A DNA stretch of 64,000 nucleotides from Lethocerus indicus (lineage: Eukaryota > Arthropoda > Insecta > Hemiptera > Belostomatidae). Position 1 is the stretch's first letter. Each line of letters opens with the position of its first letter. Shown piece after piece: positions 12,008 to 24,362 of this stretch. The translations under genes were made by a program, and so were the position numbers. A model generated the notes under the pieces. It did not search any database and was not told the DNA's origin. It saw only the letters and a program-made list of their open reading frames with translations. The stretch is from positions 3,475,204 to 3,539,203 of the forward strand of contig JACDQD010000009.1 in assembly GCA_019843655.1 (NCBI GenBank), in the 5' to 3' direction.

Positions 12008-12845
12008 CAGTTTCCTTATAAAGAGAGCATTTGCGAAGGACACACCACTTTCCACGCAAACAGTAAATGTTTGAGTAAATATTTTATCTGGTTTTCATCG
12101 CCATAAAACCTTCAATAAAACTTCTATAGAACAGTTTTTTCGCCTATATTAATATCGCGCGTATATTAAATCCCCCCAATGGGCCCGTGTAACTTTCAGT
12201 TCACATTTCAATTTATCGAAATTTTACCCATTAATTATAGCTTTTTTCGTTAGAAAGGGGAATTATAGGTTTTTTCGTCCCCCGATTTTTTTGGATTGAA
12301 AATAAAAATTCGGCCCATACAGCGGTAATTAAGTATCTATGCAATCGTATCCCAATATCGCCGGATCTGGACAAAAATGTCTCGGTCACATTAATCATAA
12401 ATATGTACTGATCCACATTTGTATATCGTAAATGATATAACCCGAATTTTCCATATCCTGCCGTATGCAATACGGAGTTTGCCATATATATATATATGCA
12501 AAATATTCATGAATATTCATGAAAAAAAAAGAAAAAATGAGGTGCCGGTCCAAAATTTGAGTGGATTACAAACCGCGATTGAAAAATCAATCATCAATCA
12601 CGCACTGTTTCTTTCAGATCATCCGTCATGCTTCGGAAACTCTCCAGTCATCGTCTGCCAATTAGTCTCGAATTATAGAGTTGTATTTCGAATAAAATTC
12701 TCTTCGAATAAAACTCCCCAATCATCGATAATTGACAATCATCAATCAGGGGCACGATTTTTCTAATTTCAGAATTTCGTAACGAAAATCGATTCAGTCC
12801 GAAAGGGAGGCGGTTCGATTTCGATTGGGACGTTTTGGACAATTT

Positions 12846-12874
12846 CACTCCAATTTCGAAGTGAAATTGGAGTG
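12846..12874. repeat. Perfect 12-bp stem hairpin
   Basis: CACTCCAATTTC and its exact inverse GAAATTGGAGTG are separated by five bases (GAAGT). Pairing continues imperfectly outside (CGTTTTGGAC with GTTTCAAACG). Its role is unknown. Confidence 0.85.
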
Positions 12875-13370
12875 TTTCAAACGACAATAACGTAAAGATA
12901 CGAGAGAATAGACTGTTGGATAATTACCTTCAGAACGGCGTCTTGAAGTTCGTATTCCGAATCTGTATTAATTCTCTTTCTCCCATCGTCGTCGTCCGCG
13001 AAGTCCGGAGGTCTCGTGGGAAATCCGGAACGAGCTCCGGAGCTGTAGATAATTGTTTCAGCTTTTCTAGGGAAGATAGACCGGTTCGAGACCGGTATCT
13101 CAAAGCGTCTTCTCTCTCTCTCGATTGGAACTAATTGATGATGGTCACCGTTACCGGTAGCGGCGGCAATAATACCCCTTTTTCTATCATCCCCGGCTGT
13201 TATTGAATCGCTTCATCGAAGCCACATCCTCCAACTGGATAGTGTAGTTTTTCCACCCTCCCCTTTTTTTTCATTCCCCTAGGCCTATTTTGAATGCACA
13301 ACGAATTACGGCCGGTCGACAGGAGTTCAAGATCGTGCAATCAGTTGCGAATTCTAACCGACCGTTCCGT

Positions 13371-13646
13371 TGATTTCGTGTGTTTCCGTCTCCTTGTCGA
13401 CCTGTTTCGGCCGCTCGCCATCTTCAGTAGCGGTGTCACAGTCACTTTGGACGTCGTTCGGGCGTCCCCGCTGCACGGTGACGCCTTGTACTGTCGGTGA
13501 AGGTGACCGAAAAACATCCAAAGTGACTGAGACACCGCTACTGAAGATGGCGAGCGGCCGAAACCGGTCCGGCAAAAGACAGGAACCGGCGAGAGGAGAC
13601 AGAAACAGAACAAATCGCCGACCACAAAACAAGGTGTGTCAAACTA
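13371..13646 (-). mobile_element. Polar foldback repeat, copy D (extended end right)
   Basis: The left arm begins TGATTTCGTGTG and the right end finishes CCACAAAACAAGG ... TCAAACTA, the extended terminus. The right extension has lost its CTACGGTATTCCAACCCC part. The loop has an unusual GGTGACGCC-containing version. No clear target duplication was found. Confidence 0.87.
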
Positions 13647-13665
13647 GAATCATTTCCTATTCATA

Positions 13666-13726
13666 GGGTATCTATGAATGGTAAAATGGCTATGGTATCT
13701 ATGGTATGGCTATGGTAAAATGGCGT
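13666..13726. repeat. Short imperfect tandem repeat
   Basis: GGTATCTATG, ATGGTAAAATGGC and CTATGG units recur in about 60 bp directly after copy D. It looks like slippage-derived local repetition. Confidence 0.7.
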
Positions 13727-14074
13727 AACCCGCGAATTTTCAAAAAAAAAAAAAACCGCAAATACTTATAGTTGCCAGCCCGACAGAAACCCGACTGGTG
13801 GATAAGAAAAACTAACATTTACCGACTGCTATGCTTCGTATCGTCACATAATCGCATTCATCACTATGATGATTGTAGGTGGCAATAGTGAACCCGTTAC
13901 CGGTCCAAGTGGACGTCAGCGCGGGATGAATGAATGAATTTCATTCATGAACTCGCTTCAGCCCTCCCGTTCTTGTCGTCCGCCGCTGGGACATTTCACC
14001 AAGATCATTTCATTATTCATCCCTGGAGAAAAAACGAAAATGCGCCAAAGAGAAATATCATTATTCAACGATTT

Positions 14075-14076
<2 letters not shown>

Positions 14077-14127
<51 letters not shown>
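14077..14127. repeat. (TA)n microsatellite
   Basis: This is about 50 bp of uninterrupted TA dinucleotides. The open frames spanning it on either strand are artefacts. Confidence 0.95.
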
Positions 14128-14130
<3 letters not shown>

Positions 14131-14589
14131 GTTCCCGTTATGTATAATTAATCCCTCGGCCATATACGAAGGCGGCATAATTGCCAGGCGTATAGCGGCT
14201 TTTTTAAAACGGACGGGTTGGGGGAAATTGCAAAACCTCGTTTTGAATAATTTATATATCTTGTTCTCCGTCTTTATTTCATCGGGAATCATCCCGCTAG
14301 AGGCAGGACCATTTCCGCTCCCGTTAAATAAGGTCGGAATTTGCACGTCGCCAACATTAACAGTAAGTATTTTTGAACGATTTTTCAAAGTTTTTTTTCA
14401 ACACCTAATGTTGTTGGAATAATATCGGTCTAAAACCCAGCTTTTCCGGGATTTTTCCCTTTGTGGGCTCAATTGGAAGGGTTTTGCCCTTTCTCATGGA
14501 GGGGGGAGCCCTTTCGACGTTGCGGAGGAATTCCTCCGGACGTCATCAGGGTCCGACTGAAGAGTTCATCAACTTTGGAGTCCTACATA

Positions 14590-14783
14590 TTAGGTGTAAC
14601 CAAAAGTAATCGACAATTTGATAAGATGTATTTTGGTCTTGAGGAGTTCCTCAAGAGGGGAATCGAAAATTTGCCGGAAAATTGGCAGAGAGTTGTTGAT
14701 AATATCGGTGAATATATAGTAGATTAATAATTAAAGTTTCATTTTTAGCAAAATAACACGAATTCCAAAGTCAAAATGTTGAT
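14590..14783 (+). mobile_element. Mariner-derived MITE with transposase C-terminal codons
   Basis: The left inverted repeat TTAGGTGTAACCAAAAGTAA follows a TA. The + strand then reads ...FGLEEFLKRGIENLPENW.RVVDNIGEYIVD and a stop, resembling the C-terminal end of mariner transposases (usually ...W.KCIE..GEY). The remaining 95% of a transposase is missing. The right terminus has lost the part that copies at 19.1 and 37.3 kb retain. This is a non-autonomous deletion derivative. Confidence 0.8.
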
Positions 14784-14875
14784 GGCGGTGTAATTAATTC
14801 TCTTGGGATTAACTTATGTTTGTTCCCGCATTACAGGGAACCTCTGCTGATATCCTTAACAATACTTTTATTTAA

Positions 14876-15087
14876 ATTACTTGTTAATTAAATTTCAATT
14901 ATACCAGGTGTATGCCTAATTTTTGCCATCCCTTAATGCATTATTTCGATACGAGATGTGGAATTAAAAAAAAAAAAATGTTTTTCCGGAAAAATATTCC
15001 TAAATTTTAAACACACAGTTCCGGGAATTAAATTGTCAACAGTGTCCTTACAGTAGTGCTTTCTAAATCATACTTTTTCACGAAAAA
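14876..15087 (+). repeat. Unknown dispersed repeat, left member of an inverted pair
   Basis: The sequence TTTCAATTATACCAGGTGTA ... TTTTTGCCATCC ... TTTTTCCGGAAAAATATTCC is repeated in inverse orientation at 17883-18068. The two match over about 190 bp with moderate divergence. A foldback copy (E) begins where the similarity stops. The family is not recognised and no coding remains. Confidence 0.8.
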
Positions 15088-15190
15088 CCGTAGATTTCGT
15101 GTGTTTCTGTCTCCTCTCGCTGGTTTGGTCTTCACACATCCTTGTGCAGTTTGTTAGACCGGTTTCGGCTGTTCGCCGTCTTCAGTACGC
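15088..15190 (+). mobile_element. Polar foldback repeat, copy E (single arm)
   Basis: One arm only: CCGTAGATTTCGTGTGTTTC through CCGTCTTCAGTA. A 20-bp insertion (CACACATCCTTGTGCAGTTT) separates GGTCTT from the following TAGACC. It directly abuts the unknown repeat at 14876-15087. Confidence 0.85.
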
Positions 15191-16598
15191 GTTTACGGTG
15201 TTACAGCCTGACAATGCTTCATCCTTAGTATTTACGCCGTATGCGACTCACAGTAGTGCAAAATGTAGACAAGAAATTCCATTAATAAATAACATATTAT
15301 TATTATTATTATTATTAATTGCGAATTTATCCGTCAGCACTTTTAGCGGTCTCGCTCTTGAACACCTGGACACTTTCTCGCAGTTAAATTCTCTCTCTGT
15401 CTTCAGAAAATTCTAGCAATTCACCGGCTCCAATTGCGCGTGAAATTAGAAAGATAATGGGAGTGAATTTACGCTGCGGCTGGACTACCGTAGCTGGAAA
15501 TTACTTGGTACATAAAAACTAAATAGATACGGAATAATAGGAAACAGAAAAAAAAAATAACTGGAACGCTCTATAACACCTCTATATAATTTTATTTTCC
15601 CAATTAATAATAAAATTTCCCGAGAACTTTATACGCCAACTATTGCGATTAGATCTCTAACAGAGGCCGACCAATCTATTGTCTACAAAAAAATAGACGC
15701 GGTAGTCGGCCTTTTTACTCGAATTATCCTTTATTATCCTTTATATTTTATTACCGCCATTAACTCTTTAGTCTGTGTACATTATTACTGTTTCACGGTC
15801 AGAACTATACGTGAATTGCGTGTTCAGGGTGCGTGATGAGGGGAATTGGTGCGCGCCAACCGACACTGAAAAAACACTGTCACTAATTCAAGGGGGTTTT
15901 TGATGATGAGATAAATTATGTTTCCGCTCGCCCCTATTCGTTCTCCAACGCTGGACCGGTACCGGGAAGAAAATTTCTAAAAATGAAAACGATCTATCCG
16001 GAAAAATTTACGAAAAACCTAAATTTTCGATTTTCAACCCGCCGTTTCAGGGACAAGTGTAGTAACTCACTTTGGTACACTTGCGGGTGGAATATGGGAT
16101 AGATCAGGGAAAATTTTCGAAATACCAAAAAACAGAATTTTTGAACCTATTCCGCTCCCGAAAACCGCATTAAGCGCCTACAAAACCTCATATTTCGGAC
16201 TAAAAACAGCATTTTTAATCCGATTTTACGTATTAATCGGCTTAAACGACGCCCTCGACTCAAAAGAAGAATTGTAACGCTCTCATTAGCATTTAAAAAA
16301 AGCCCATTGCAATTAGTATAATCAGATCATTGTCTCGGACCGATAATATCGTCAGACTTCTGTGTCCTCAGGTGGACAGGTTTCAATTCTTGAAACCATT
16401 GTAAAGGCAGTCTTATACATGTATATTTATAATATGAATAGCCTATAACATTATGATAATACCTAGTACAAGTCGTTAGGTCCCGCTTATCGGCCTTAAA
16501 TCGAACAAACGCTGCACTATAGATTCATAGCAATATTCACCGACAACGGTCTTTAGCGTTAACAATTATACGGTTACTTAACAAAAGTTTTAAGGCGG
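15191..16598. other. DNA without recognised genes
   Basis: A (TTA)n run lies at about 15292-15317. No domain-bearing open frame or known repeat was recognised in the rest. Confidence 0.5.
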
Positions 16599-16807
16599 TG
16601 CTTAAAATGGGTAAAGAAAAGGGGGGGAAAAACATTATTCCGGCAATAAAAGACAAATGTAAACGGCTTGAACAAAATTTATGTACGTAACTATGTGATA
16701 TGTGTAGATCGGCCAGAAAGTTAGTAACAGCTAAAGAAAATACTCGTTAGCAACAAGAGTCATAATAATGAACGGGAGGAAAACTCTAAGAAATACGACA
16801 CAAAAAT
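16599..16807 (+). repeat. Flank duplicated at 24474-24697 (first member)
   Basis: About 210 bp starting TGCTTAAAATGG, with a G run and then CGGCTTGAACAAAATTT, AGAAAGTTAGTAA and AGCTAAAGAAAATACTC, matches 24474-24697. Both lead into the extended end of a foldback copy at the same junction (CACAAAAATAGTTTAACATA). This is a segmental duplication or an older repeat carrying the element. Confidence 0.85.
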
Positions 16808-17079
16808 AGTTTAACATAGCTGTTTTGTGGTCTGCGAGGGGTTGGAATACCGTGGATTTCGTGTGTCTCCTCTCGCAGGTTTGGTCTTTTGCTAGACCGG
16901 TTTCGGCCGCTCGCCATCTTCAGTAGCGGTGTCGGTCACTTTGGGACGTTTTTCGGGCCTCGTCACAGCGCTGTCACAAGTGACAGTGACGGTGCAGTGG
17001 CAAAGTGCCAACAGTGACTGATACTGAAGATGGCGAGCAGCCGAAACCGTTCCGGCAAAAGACCGGACCGAAATCTACG
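16808..17079 (+). mobile_element. Polar foldback repeat, copy F (extended end left)
   Basis: The extended left end AGTTTAACATAGCTG is followed by arm, short loop, inverse arm and CTACG. Flanking CGACACAAAAAT (16796-16807) and CGACACGAGAAT (17080-17091) match at 10 of 12 positions, so this looks like the original insertion site within the duplicated flank. Confidence 0.9.
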
Positions 17080-17091
17080 CGACACGAGAAT

Positions 17092-17882
17092 AGTTTTAAA
17101 TTATCAAAAACTGTTCGAAGAGACCAAAAAAAAAATTGACTTTCTACTAATAAGTATTTCTAATTTATTTACGAATCTCTCCCGGCCAACTGCTACCGGG
17201 TACATTACGTGCGGAGCGGGTACTTTAGTCGGGCAATATATTTTTTTTTTATTACCCAATTTGCACGTTAATTGGGCGAACAGTCGACGCGCCACCAGCG
17301 GAACATTAGGTCGGCCGTTAGCTAATTGCTATGAATTTCGAACGGGCATAAATTACGAACACGTAGTACGTAAAACGCGAGATTATTTACCTTTGTTCGG
17401 GTGACGGCCCTTATCAGGGGGTAATAAAACACATTACAAATTGTCTTCTGAAGGGCAATTACTTAAAATTGAAATCGTATTCAAGGCGCCTACTTAATTA
17501 GCCCCGACCGCGCTTCCGTTTCCGACCATAAAACGCTGAAAAGACCAATTAAAATGCGTTACGATTATTCAGAGATTGCGGACACGCGCCAGACGCAATG
17601 CTATAGAATCGGGGCTTACAACATGAAAATCATTATGGCTGAAGATTTTTTCCCGTATATCTTCATTCGGTATCTTCAGTGGCCCAACGTTTGCAAAACC
17701 CCATTAACATTAAAATTAGCCTCGGGTCTATCTGATTAGATGCAAATTTTAATGTCTCTTATGCAACTCATATTTTGACATTTGAAACCTTAAAGAACTC
17801 TTTTGGCGACTGAATATGAAAGATTAAGCAGTAGTAAATAGAACGAAGACAGAAATGACTCAGCGATTATTTTAATCAACAT
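17092..17882. other. DNA without recognised genes
   Basis: An open frame at 17030-17404 begins inside copy F and has no recognisable domain; I do not support it as a gene. Nothing else was recognised. Confidence 0.5.
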
Positions 17883-18068
17883 TAAAAATTCGGGAAAAAA
17901 TACGATTTAGAAATCACTACTATAAGGACATTGTTGACAATTTAATTCACGGAAATGAGTATTTAAAATTTAGGAATATTTTTCCGGAAAAACACATTCG
18001 TATCAAAATAAGCATGAATGGATGGCAAAAATTACGCATACACCTGGTATAATTGAAATTTAATTATG
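17883..18068 (-). repeat. Unknown dispersed repeat, right member of an inverted pair
   Basis: This is the inverse complement of 14876-15087, with GGAATATTTTTCCGGAAAAA, GGATGGCAAAAATTACGC and TACACCTGGTATAATTGAAA as landmarks. It is followed by a partial mariner-type end (TTACACCTAATATTAGGG at about 18080-18097). Confidence 0.8.
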
Positions 18069-18649
18069 AAATAAATATATTACACCTAATATTAGGGATA
18101 TAAATGTAGATTTTTTCGCCATGTCCGATTTGTCTACCGGCAGTGGTAGGAAACTCACTAAATCCCGATGGGCTCAATTAAATCTTTCAGGAATAAGGAC
18201 GACATTTCAGCCTTCGCATGTGCCCTTCGCAGGAAGCGTATCCCTCCAGGTGGGATAGAGGGAAGGGGGATAATACGGGAGTGAAATTATACTTGTTGCT
18301 TTGCTCGGTCCAGTATTAATTTAGTCAAAGGATCGGGGGTTGTGCTAGGGGCCCATTATATTTAAATCCGACAGAGCGATCATTTACATTGAATCGGTGA
18401 AAGGCAGTAATACCACCACTTCCTGTTTACCCCGGCCCTAATCCGGTTCGGGAGCGCTTCAGTTAAAAGAGAGAGAGAGAAAAAAAGAGAGATGGGTAAC
18501 AAAGAAGGAAAACCGGCAGCGGAGAATTACCCTCTAAAAGGTAAGCGTTCAACGGCCGCCGCAATCCTGCCAATCGGTAATTTACCCGAAAAGGTATTGA
18601 AAATCGATATTTCAATCGGGACCGAGCGCCTACCACAATTGCATTCCGC
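18069..18649. other. DNA without recognised genes
   Basis: Two abutting mariner-like termini (TTACACCTAA and TTAGGG around a TA) lie near 18080-18097. The rest shows purine-rich patches (GAGAGAGA near 18470) and no gene. Confidence 0.45.
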
Positions 18650-18980
18650 AGTTTAACATACCTGTTTTGTGGTCAGCGAGCGGTCGGAATGCCGTCCATT
18701 TCGTGTGTTTCTGTCTCCTCTCGCCGGTCCGGTCTTTCGCCAGACCGGTTTCGGACGCTCGCCATCCTTCAGTAGCGGTGCTACTGAATTTTCCTCACTG
18801 CACTGTCATTGTCACTTGTAAGCCCGTTAACAAAAATTCCTCCTCTCGCTGCTGGTTTGGTCTTTTGCCGGAGCCGAAAAACATCCAAAGGGCCGACAGT
18901 GACTGACAGCGCTACTGAAGATGGCGAGCGGCCGAAACCGGTCTGGCGAAAGACCGGACCGGCGGGAGCAGACGGAAACT
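18650..18980 (+). mobile_element. Polar foldback repeat, copy G (extended end left, expanded loop)
   Basis: The extended end is AGTTTAACATACCTGTTTTG. The loop holds an extra arm piece (CTCTCGCTGCTGGTTTGGTC), GCCCGTTAACAAAAATTCC and GGGCCGACAGTGACTGAC. The same expanded loop is present in copy M at 25.9 kb, so the two are sister copies. The right arm ends at about GGAAAC. Confidence 0.9.
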
Positions 18981-19073
18981 GTTTCCTATTCTTGCCACTA
19001 TCAGTTGGGCACGATATCTTATCGGAATCTAAGAGTAAACGGAAATTTTTCCAGTGGGCATAATGTTTTATTA

Positions 19074-19288
19074 TTAGGGGTACCCAAAAGTAATCGACAT
19101 TTTGACTTTGGAATTCATTTTATTTTGCTAAAAAAGAAATTTTAATTATTAATCTACTATATATTCGCCGATATTATCGACAACTCTCCGACCACTTTTC
19201 CGGCAAATTTTCGGTTCCCCTCTTGAAGAACTCCTCGAGACCAAAATACATCTTATCAAAATTGTCGATTACTTTTGGTTACACCTAA
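19074..19288 (-). mobile_element. Mariner-derived MITE, complete inverted ends
   Basis: The 215-bp element lies between TA dinucleotides, with TTAGGGGTACCCAAAAGTAA at the left and TTACTTTTGGTTACACCTAA at the right. The minus strand carries the same transposase C-terminal remnant as 14590-14783. It was probably once mobilised in trans by a full mariner. Confidence 0.85.
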
Positions 19289-19290
19289 TA

Positions 19291-20350
19291 CTAAGAGGAT
19301 AGGGGAGTATTTGACCGACGAGAGAGATTATTGTATTTAAAATTTAATTTCGGAATCGTCGAAACGCTACGGCGTAGGATGAATAATTCATCTGGCTGAA
19401 ACACGGCCTAAAACGTGTCCGAGGAAGGCGGCCCCCGCCGCTCCTTTCCTGATAAATATTTAACAATTCTTTAATCGTACTTTTGGCGGCCCGAGAAGTT
19501 GGGCCTAATATTCGCCGGGATTTCGTAGCGCCGCGAAAATTTATGCGGACGCGACCGTTCAAAAAGAAAAACGAAAAAAAAAAAAAAACATTCCCCGACA
19601 TTCGAGCCCTAATGGCCTTAAATAACTGAAATTTCGTTTCGAGCCGACACAATCTTCTTTTTCGAAAACATCCGAGTTTTCGGCAATAAATAAACACTGG
19701 GCGAATTAATTATTTTATGAAAAACAAGCACCTCCACCCCTGTGGGGCTTAATAATTGCTTGCCGGGTCACTGCAAGACTGGAGAAATGATTTGTGCCGG
19801 ACGGTATTGAAATTACAAGAAAAAAAATATTAAATTAATTTTCAAAATTAAGCCCAACACCGTTCTGTATAAATTAGACTCAGAATTCCTTACGTTCTCT
19901 GGCACACCGTCTGCATTCACAAATTTATTGCATCTAGAATAGAAACTAAATATTTTTATAATAACATAAAAAGCATCTATTTGTATAACTGTAAAGATCT
20001 AGCCTTTTTATGCATACATCCTGGGACCTTAGAAAATTAATGCAGTTATTCAATTCATGCATTCAGTAACTGTGCAAGTCATTCATGCGTATACTTTTTG
20101 TTTAAACGAAATTTTTATTCTGAATTTAATTCAAGGTTTTATAGCCCCAATTGTTGAGTCCATAGAGCGCAGCATTCTTACTGGATGCCCCAACTTAAGC
20201 AATTTAAGGATTCCGAACGGTCCTTCTGAAATTCTGCGCATTTCTGCTTCGTCCTTTGGATTCTATAACCAATATAAATTTGAATAAATTCCGAATTAAA
20301 AATTTATCCTGAAATTAAGGCAATCCCAAATGTAAGGACTTCTATATTTT
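19291..20350. other. DNA without recognised genes
   Basis: A minus-strand open frame at 19344-19697 has no recognisable domain and a poly-Phe tract from an A run. Nothing else was recognised. Confidence 0.5.
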
Positions 20351-20777
20351 AGAATACCTGTTTTGTGGCCTGCGACGTGTTGGAATACCGTAGATTTCGC
20401 GTGTTTCTGTCTCCTCTCGCTGGTTTGGTCTTTTGCTAGACCGGTTTCGGCCGCTCGCCATCTTCAGTAGCGTTGTCAGTCACTTCGGATGTTTTTCGGG
20501 CATCCTCACTGTCACTGTCACTTGCACCGTCTAACTGGACTACTGAAAATAAACTTTTTTCAATAAATTTGGATCAACAGGAAAACTTTTAAGATCGTCA
20601 ATACACAATACCAGATTGGTTTTACTTGTACCTGCACCAGTGACAGTGACAGTGCAGTGAGGATGCCCGAAAAACATCCAAAGTTCCAACAGTGACTAAC
20701 ACCGCTACTGAAGATGGCGAGCGGCCGAAACCGGTCTGGCAAAAGACCAAACCAGCGAGAGGAGACAGAAACACATC
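20351..20777 (+). mobile_element. Polar foldback repeat, copy H (long AT-rich loop)
   Basis: The extended end is left (AATACCTGTTTTGTGG). The arms flank a loop of about 100 bp: AATAAATTTGGATCAACAGG, AAACTTTTAAGATCG, AATACACAATACCAGATTGG. The loop faces forward relative to the extended end, as in copy O and opposite to copies L, T and CC. Both arms carry the CGCTGG variant. Confidence 0.92.
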
Positions 20778-22211
20778 TATTCTACTGAAAATACTAATAT
20801 TCAGACTGAACTAGATTGAATGACTTTCGTGTACTGGTTTTAAATTAAAAAATGTAATTTATTCAACCTCAGTAGTGGGGTCAACCTGAAATAGAAATAG
20901 AAAGACAAGATGATATTGGATGATAAGATTTCTGCCCAAACCTAGGGTCTTTTAGAAATACAAGCAGCCGCTTATTTTCCATAATATTTACCTTATTTTA
21001 AAGGTCATCGAAGGAAATTTCAAGGAACACACTTTGAAGTTATCCACCTTAACATTTCCAGCTACGCAAATTACAAATTCACGGAGAATTTCGTACAAAG
21101 CTACGGACAAATTTGAGCTCATTTTCTGGGACATTTTGGTATTCCGAATCGAATTCTAACGAGCGTCTCATGAAACATAAGGTTGTCTATCGTAACTCGT
21201 TTTTCGTATATTTTTTGTTGTGTATTACGTTTTCTATATACGTTTCTTTGTGTGTGTGTGTGTAATCTGTGCGATAATTTTATTATTTTGTAATTATTTT
21301 TTATCCTCGCCCAACTATAAAAAATAGCCGGCGCCCGCCGCCCCACCGATATTTCAGAATGCGCTCTAGGGTATAAAAAGGTTTGGAACCCCTGAACTGA
21401 ATATTAAATACGATAGTGTGCTAACAGAGTTACTGGAATATACTGGAATTTTTACTACCCTCGCGTTGAACGGTCGAAATTTTCGACCGATCTCGGCTCA
21501 GTCCTGCGGGAGAAAAACGTTTACGGGCGCTGAAAATTTCAGGTTTTCACTGTAGCTGTCTTGAAACTATAGTGTCCCGTCCGCTTTGTAGATTCGTGCC
21601 GAGAATGCCGACAGTGCATCGGCTATGGCATTGTTCGTAGGAGGGCCCAAGAAGAGCGCTCAATTCAATTCTCGAGTCTGCCCTCCGCGCCGGACTAATG
21701 GTCCGATGATAATTTTTACGGATACGTCCAGAGTAGCAGCCGTTTGGGCTCGTTTCAATACAATGGCCGCTGTTTCTCCGTCCGCGATTCCATCTTTGGG
21801 AAACAAGTTAGTTTCCCGGTGTCGTCCTCCAGTTTCGCTTTCAATAAAGCCCGGCGAACAGTTCCTACTGTAAACTTATTCGTGGGGGTTTCAGAAGGAA
21901 AACATATTAAACGGAGGCTTGTCGTTACTTTACCCTAAAACAATTTGGAACTGTACAAAAAATAATATACTAATCAATATAACGAAATATCGTTGGAATT
22001 ATGCGAAATATTTGAATCGCAAAGACTGTATTATAGGTCTCATATAGAGAACGTAGGAAATTTTTTATGGTAAGCAATTAGAATAGCTCTAGTCCTAACT
22101 GTACATTTGAACAAGATAAGTAGTTATAGTACTTCAGACTGTATTAAAACGCTGTAATAAACCTTGCCGTTTCGGTTGCGATCAGAATTTCAATTGATAT
22201 ATTATCGGTCT
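20778..22211. other. DNA without recognised genes
   Basis: An isolated hAT-like terminus (GGTTTGGAACCCCTGAAC at about 21380-21397) has no partner in the window. A (GT)n run sits near 21249. Open frames at 21.6-21.9 kb show no recognised domain. Confidence 0.45.
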
Positions 22212-22425
22212 AGTTTTACCTGTTTTGTGGTCTGCGAGGGGTCGAAATACCGTAGACTTTTTGCGTTTCTGTCAAATTTTAGTTAAGACGGTGGAAGTGA
22301 CAGAGTGACGGTGCAGTGAGGATGCCCGAAAAACATCAAAGAGTGACTAAAACCGCTACTGAAGATGGCGAGCGGCCGAAGCCGGTGTGGCGAACGACCG
22401 GACGGGCGAGAGGAGACTGAAACAA
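22212..22425 (+). mobile_element. Polar foldback repeat, copy I (left arm mostly deleted)
   Basis: The extended left end is present (TTTTACCTGTTTTGTGG ... ACCGTAGAC) but most of the left arm is deleted. The right arm is nearly complete (GGATGCCCGAAAAACATC through GAGGAGACTGAAAC). It can no longer fold fully. Confidence 0.87.
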
Positions 22426-24200
22426 AAAAAATTCCGAACTCATTTAAACTGTGCAAAACTCCTGCAGCTCGAGCCTGTCCTAGCGAATTTTCCAGGAAAG
22501 CCGAATCGTAAATTTCCTCCTTTCTATGAAAGGAAATAATCGACCTTTTCCTCGATCCCCGGGCAAAAATTCCCGTCGAATGAACGTCGTTTGCAATTAT
22601 TATTGTCCGAATAAATCGCCGGCATAAAATCTGCATGGATAATAAAAATAACGGCCGATTACGGGAAATGAAACGCGGCGACGTGCGGACAAATAGGCGA
22701 GGATTTGAACATAATAAATTACACCGGTCGGAAGATTGTTCGAAACACCGAATTAATAAATAACGAATAATATTGACTAATAAAAGCTGCGTTCCAATAC
22801 TTTCTCATTATTTCACAATGTACAAACGCTTTCAAATTGGCAATCAACAATCAATTATAGCGCACAGTGTACTGGTATACTCTTAGCGATTTTATGTCGG
22901 AGAAAAAAATAATCAATTACACGATTAATTAAAGGTTAATTCCCGTTTATGGCAAAAAATATTTGCAATAAGCCAAAATCGTATTCAAACCAAGAGCAAT
23001 TACTCGCAGGGCACTCGGTGAGTGAATGAGTTAAATGTCCTTCATTTGGACAGAGAAAGCTCCGGTTTTCAATGCAGATTTAAGTCAATAGCGATACTTC
23101 TTTCATCAGGTTCTGTTTAGTTGGAAATTTTTGCTTTTATTTTTTCAAATTCCCAATTGATAGCCAAATAAGGCTGACAACAATAAACTATCGAGTATTG
23201 GCCATTTAAATTTGCGATTGATTAAAAGGCAGAAATAAAACCGGGGTACGCAATCAATTGCTTATCAATTTGTGATAAGGAGAAGTTGATTGAATAGCTC
23301 CCTGTTTAGAAATCCGTTTTTTCTTAAGCAATTTCAAATATAAATATCTTGTCTTGTCAATAGACAGTCTATTTCATTTCATTTTTCTATTACACTAGAA
23401 ATAAGTATATCTATACTCTACTTAAAAATGTTCACTGTTTCTGATGGAATAAATGATTTATCTGGACCGCAATATTCAGATTACTGTGCTTAGTACAACA
23501 TTTCAAATGGAAACATTATAGACTATAAATTTTGTTCACAAACGATACAAGAGTATTTTTTTGCTATTAAAAATAGTTTGAATCATGTGTAAGTCACGCA
23601 TTAATTAATTAATATATACCTTGGTCTAATATTTCAGTTTGAATGATACTTGTTTCGTTATTCAACGACACGATGGTTTGGGTCCGAAACAGGTCTAGAA
23701 TTGAAGAAAACTCGATTATTTTATCGCTCGTTTTCAACGAAATTCCCGATTTGAAAGTTCGATAAACCGGCAAATCGGTCAGTTTTAATCGCTGAGCCTA
23801 CGGAAACTCTTACGGAACCAAGAGAAAAGTCGTAAATTTTAAAATTCAACGTTGAATTTCGCGAAAAGGTGCACAGAGATGGCCTGTGTGTGTGTGTACA
23901 GTTTATAGTAATTACCTGGGCTGATTATATCGAGGGTTGGCGCAGATATATGTGCCGTAGAAAGTCGAAAACCCCTCGCTCAATTAGAGAAAGTAGGCGT
24001 CTTACCGATCACACATTAATCGAATTACACGAAAGTAGATTCAATATGGGACGTTCGACTTTTAAACGGCGAAAGAAGTTCGCGTCAACCGGCCGCGAAT
24101 GTTTATAATGGCTATAATCAAAGGGTAATCGATAAAAATCTATACTTCCGTCGGGCAAAAAAAAAAAAAAAAACAGACACCGTCACCAATAGATGACTTG
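22426..24200. other. DNA without recognised genes
   Basis: An open frame at 23869-24108 is unrecognised and poorly supported. The rest is AT-rich with no known repeat. Confidence 0.5.
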
Positions 24201-24352
24201 TTCTCGTCTCCGCTTTCCGATTTGCTAGACCGGTTTCGGCTGCCAGCCTCCTTACAGCCGGTTTCCGTCTTCACTTCGGCTATTCACTAGGGCGACTTAA
24301 TTCTGCACTTCTACTGGAGACGGCGAACAGCCGAAACCGGTCTAGCCGAAAA
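24201..24352. mobile_element. Polar foldback repeat, copy J (diverged)
   Basis: TTTGCTAGACCGGTTTCGGC at the left pairs with GCCGAAACCGGTCTAGC at the right, with a rearranged loop lacking the GTCACTGTCAC segments. Outer ends are missing. Confidence 0.8.
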
Positions 24353-24362
24353 GAAGGAATTA

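Larger units (their letters stand above)
11499..13370. other. DNA without recognised genes; a TA array and a hairpin
   Basis: This stretch contains the TA microsatellite at 11952-12005 and a perfect hairpin at 12846-12874, both listed separately. The open frames do not resemble known proteins. Confidence 0.5.

Noticed and set aside
14074..14422. 162-codon + frame and 104-codon minus frame around 14.1 kb
   Set aside because: Both run through a TA microsatellite and show no domain, codon bias or splice structure.
21380..21397. hAT-like terminus GGTTTGGAACCCCTGAAC
   Set aside because: No inverse partner or 8-bp duplication was found nearby, so an element cannot be delimited.
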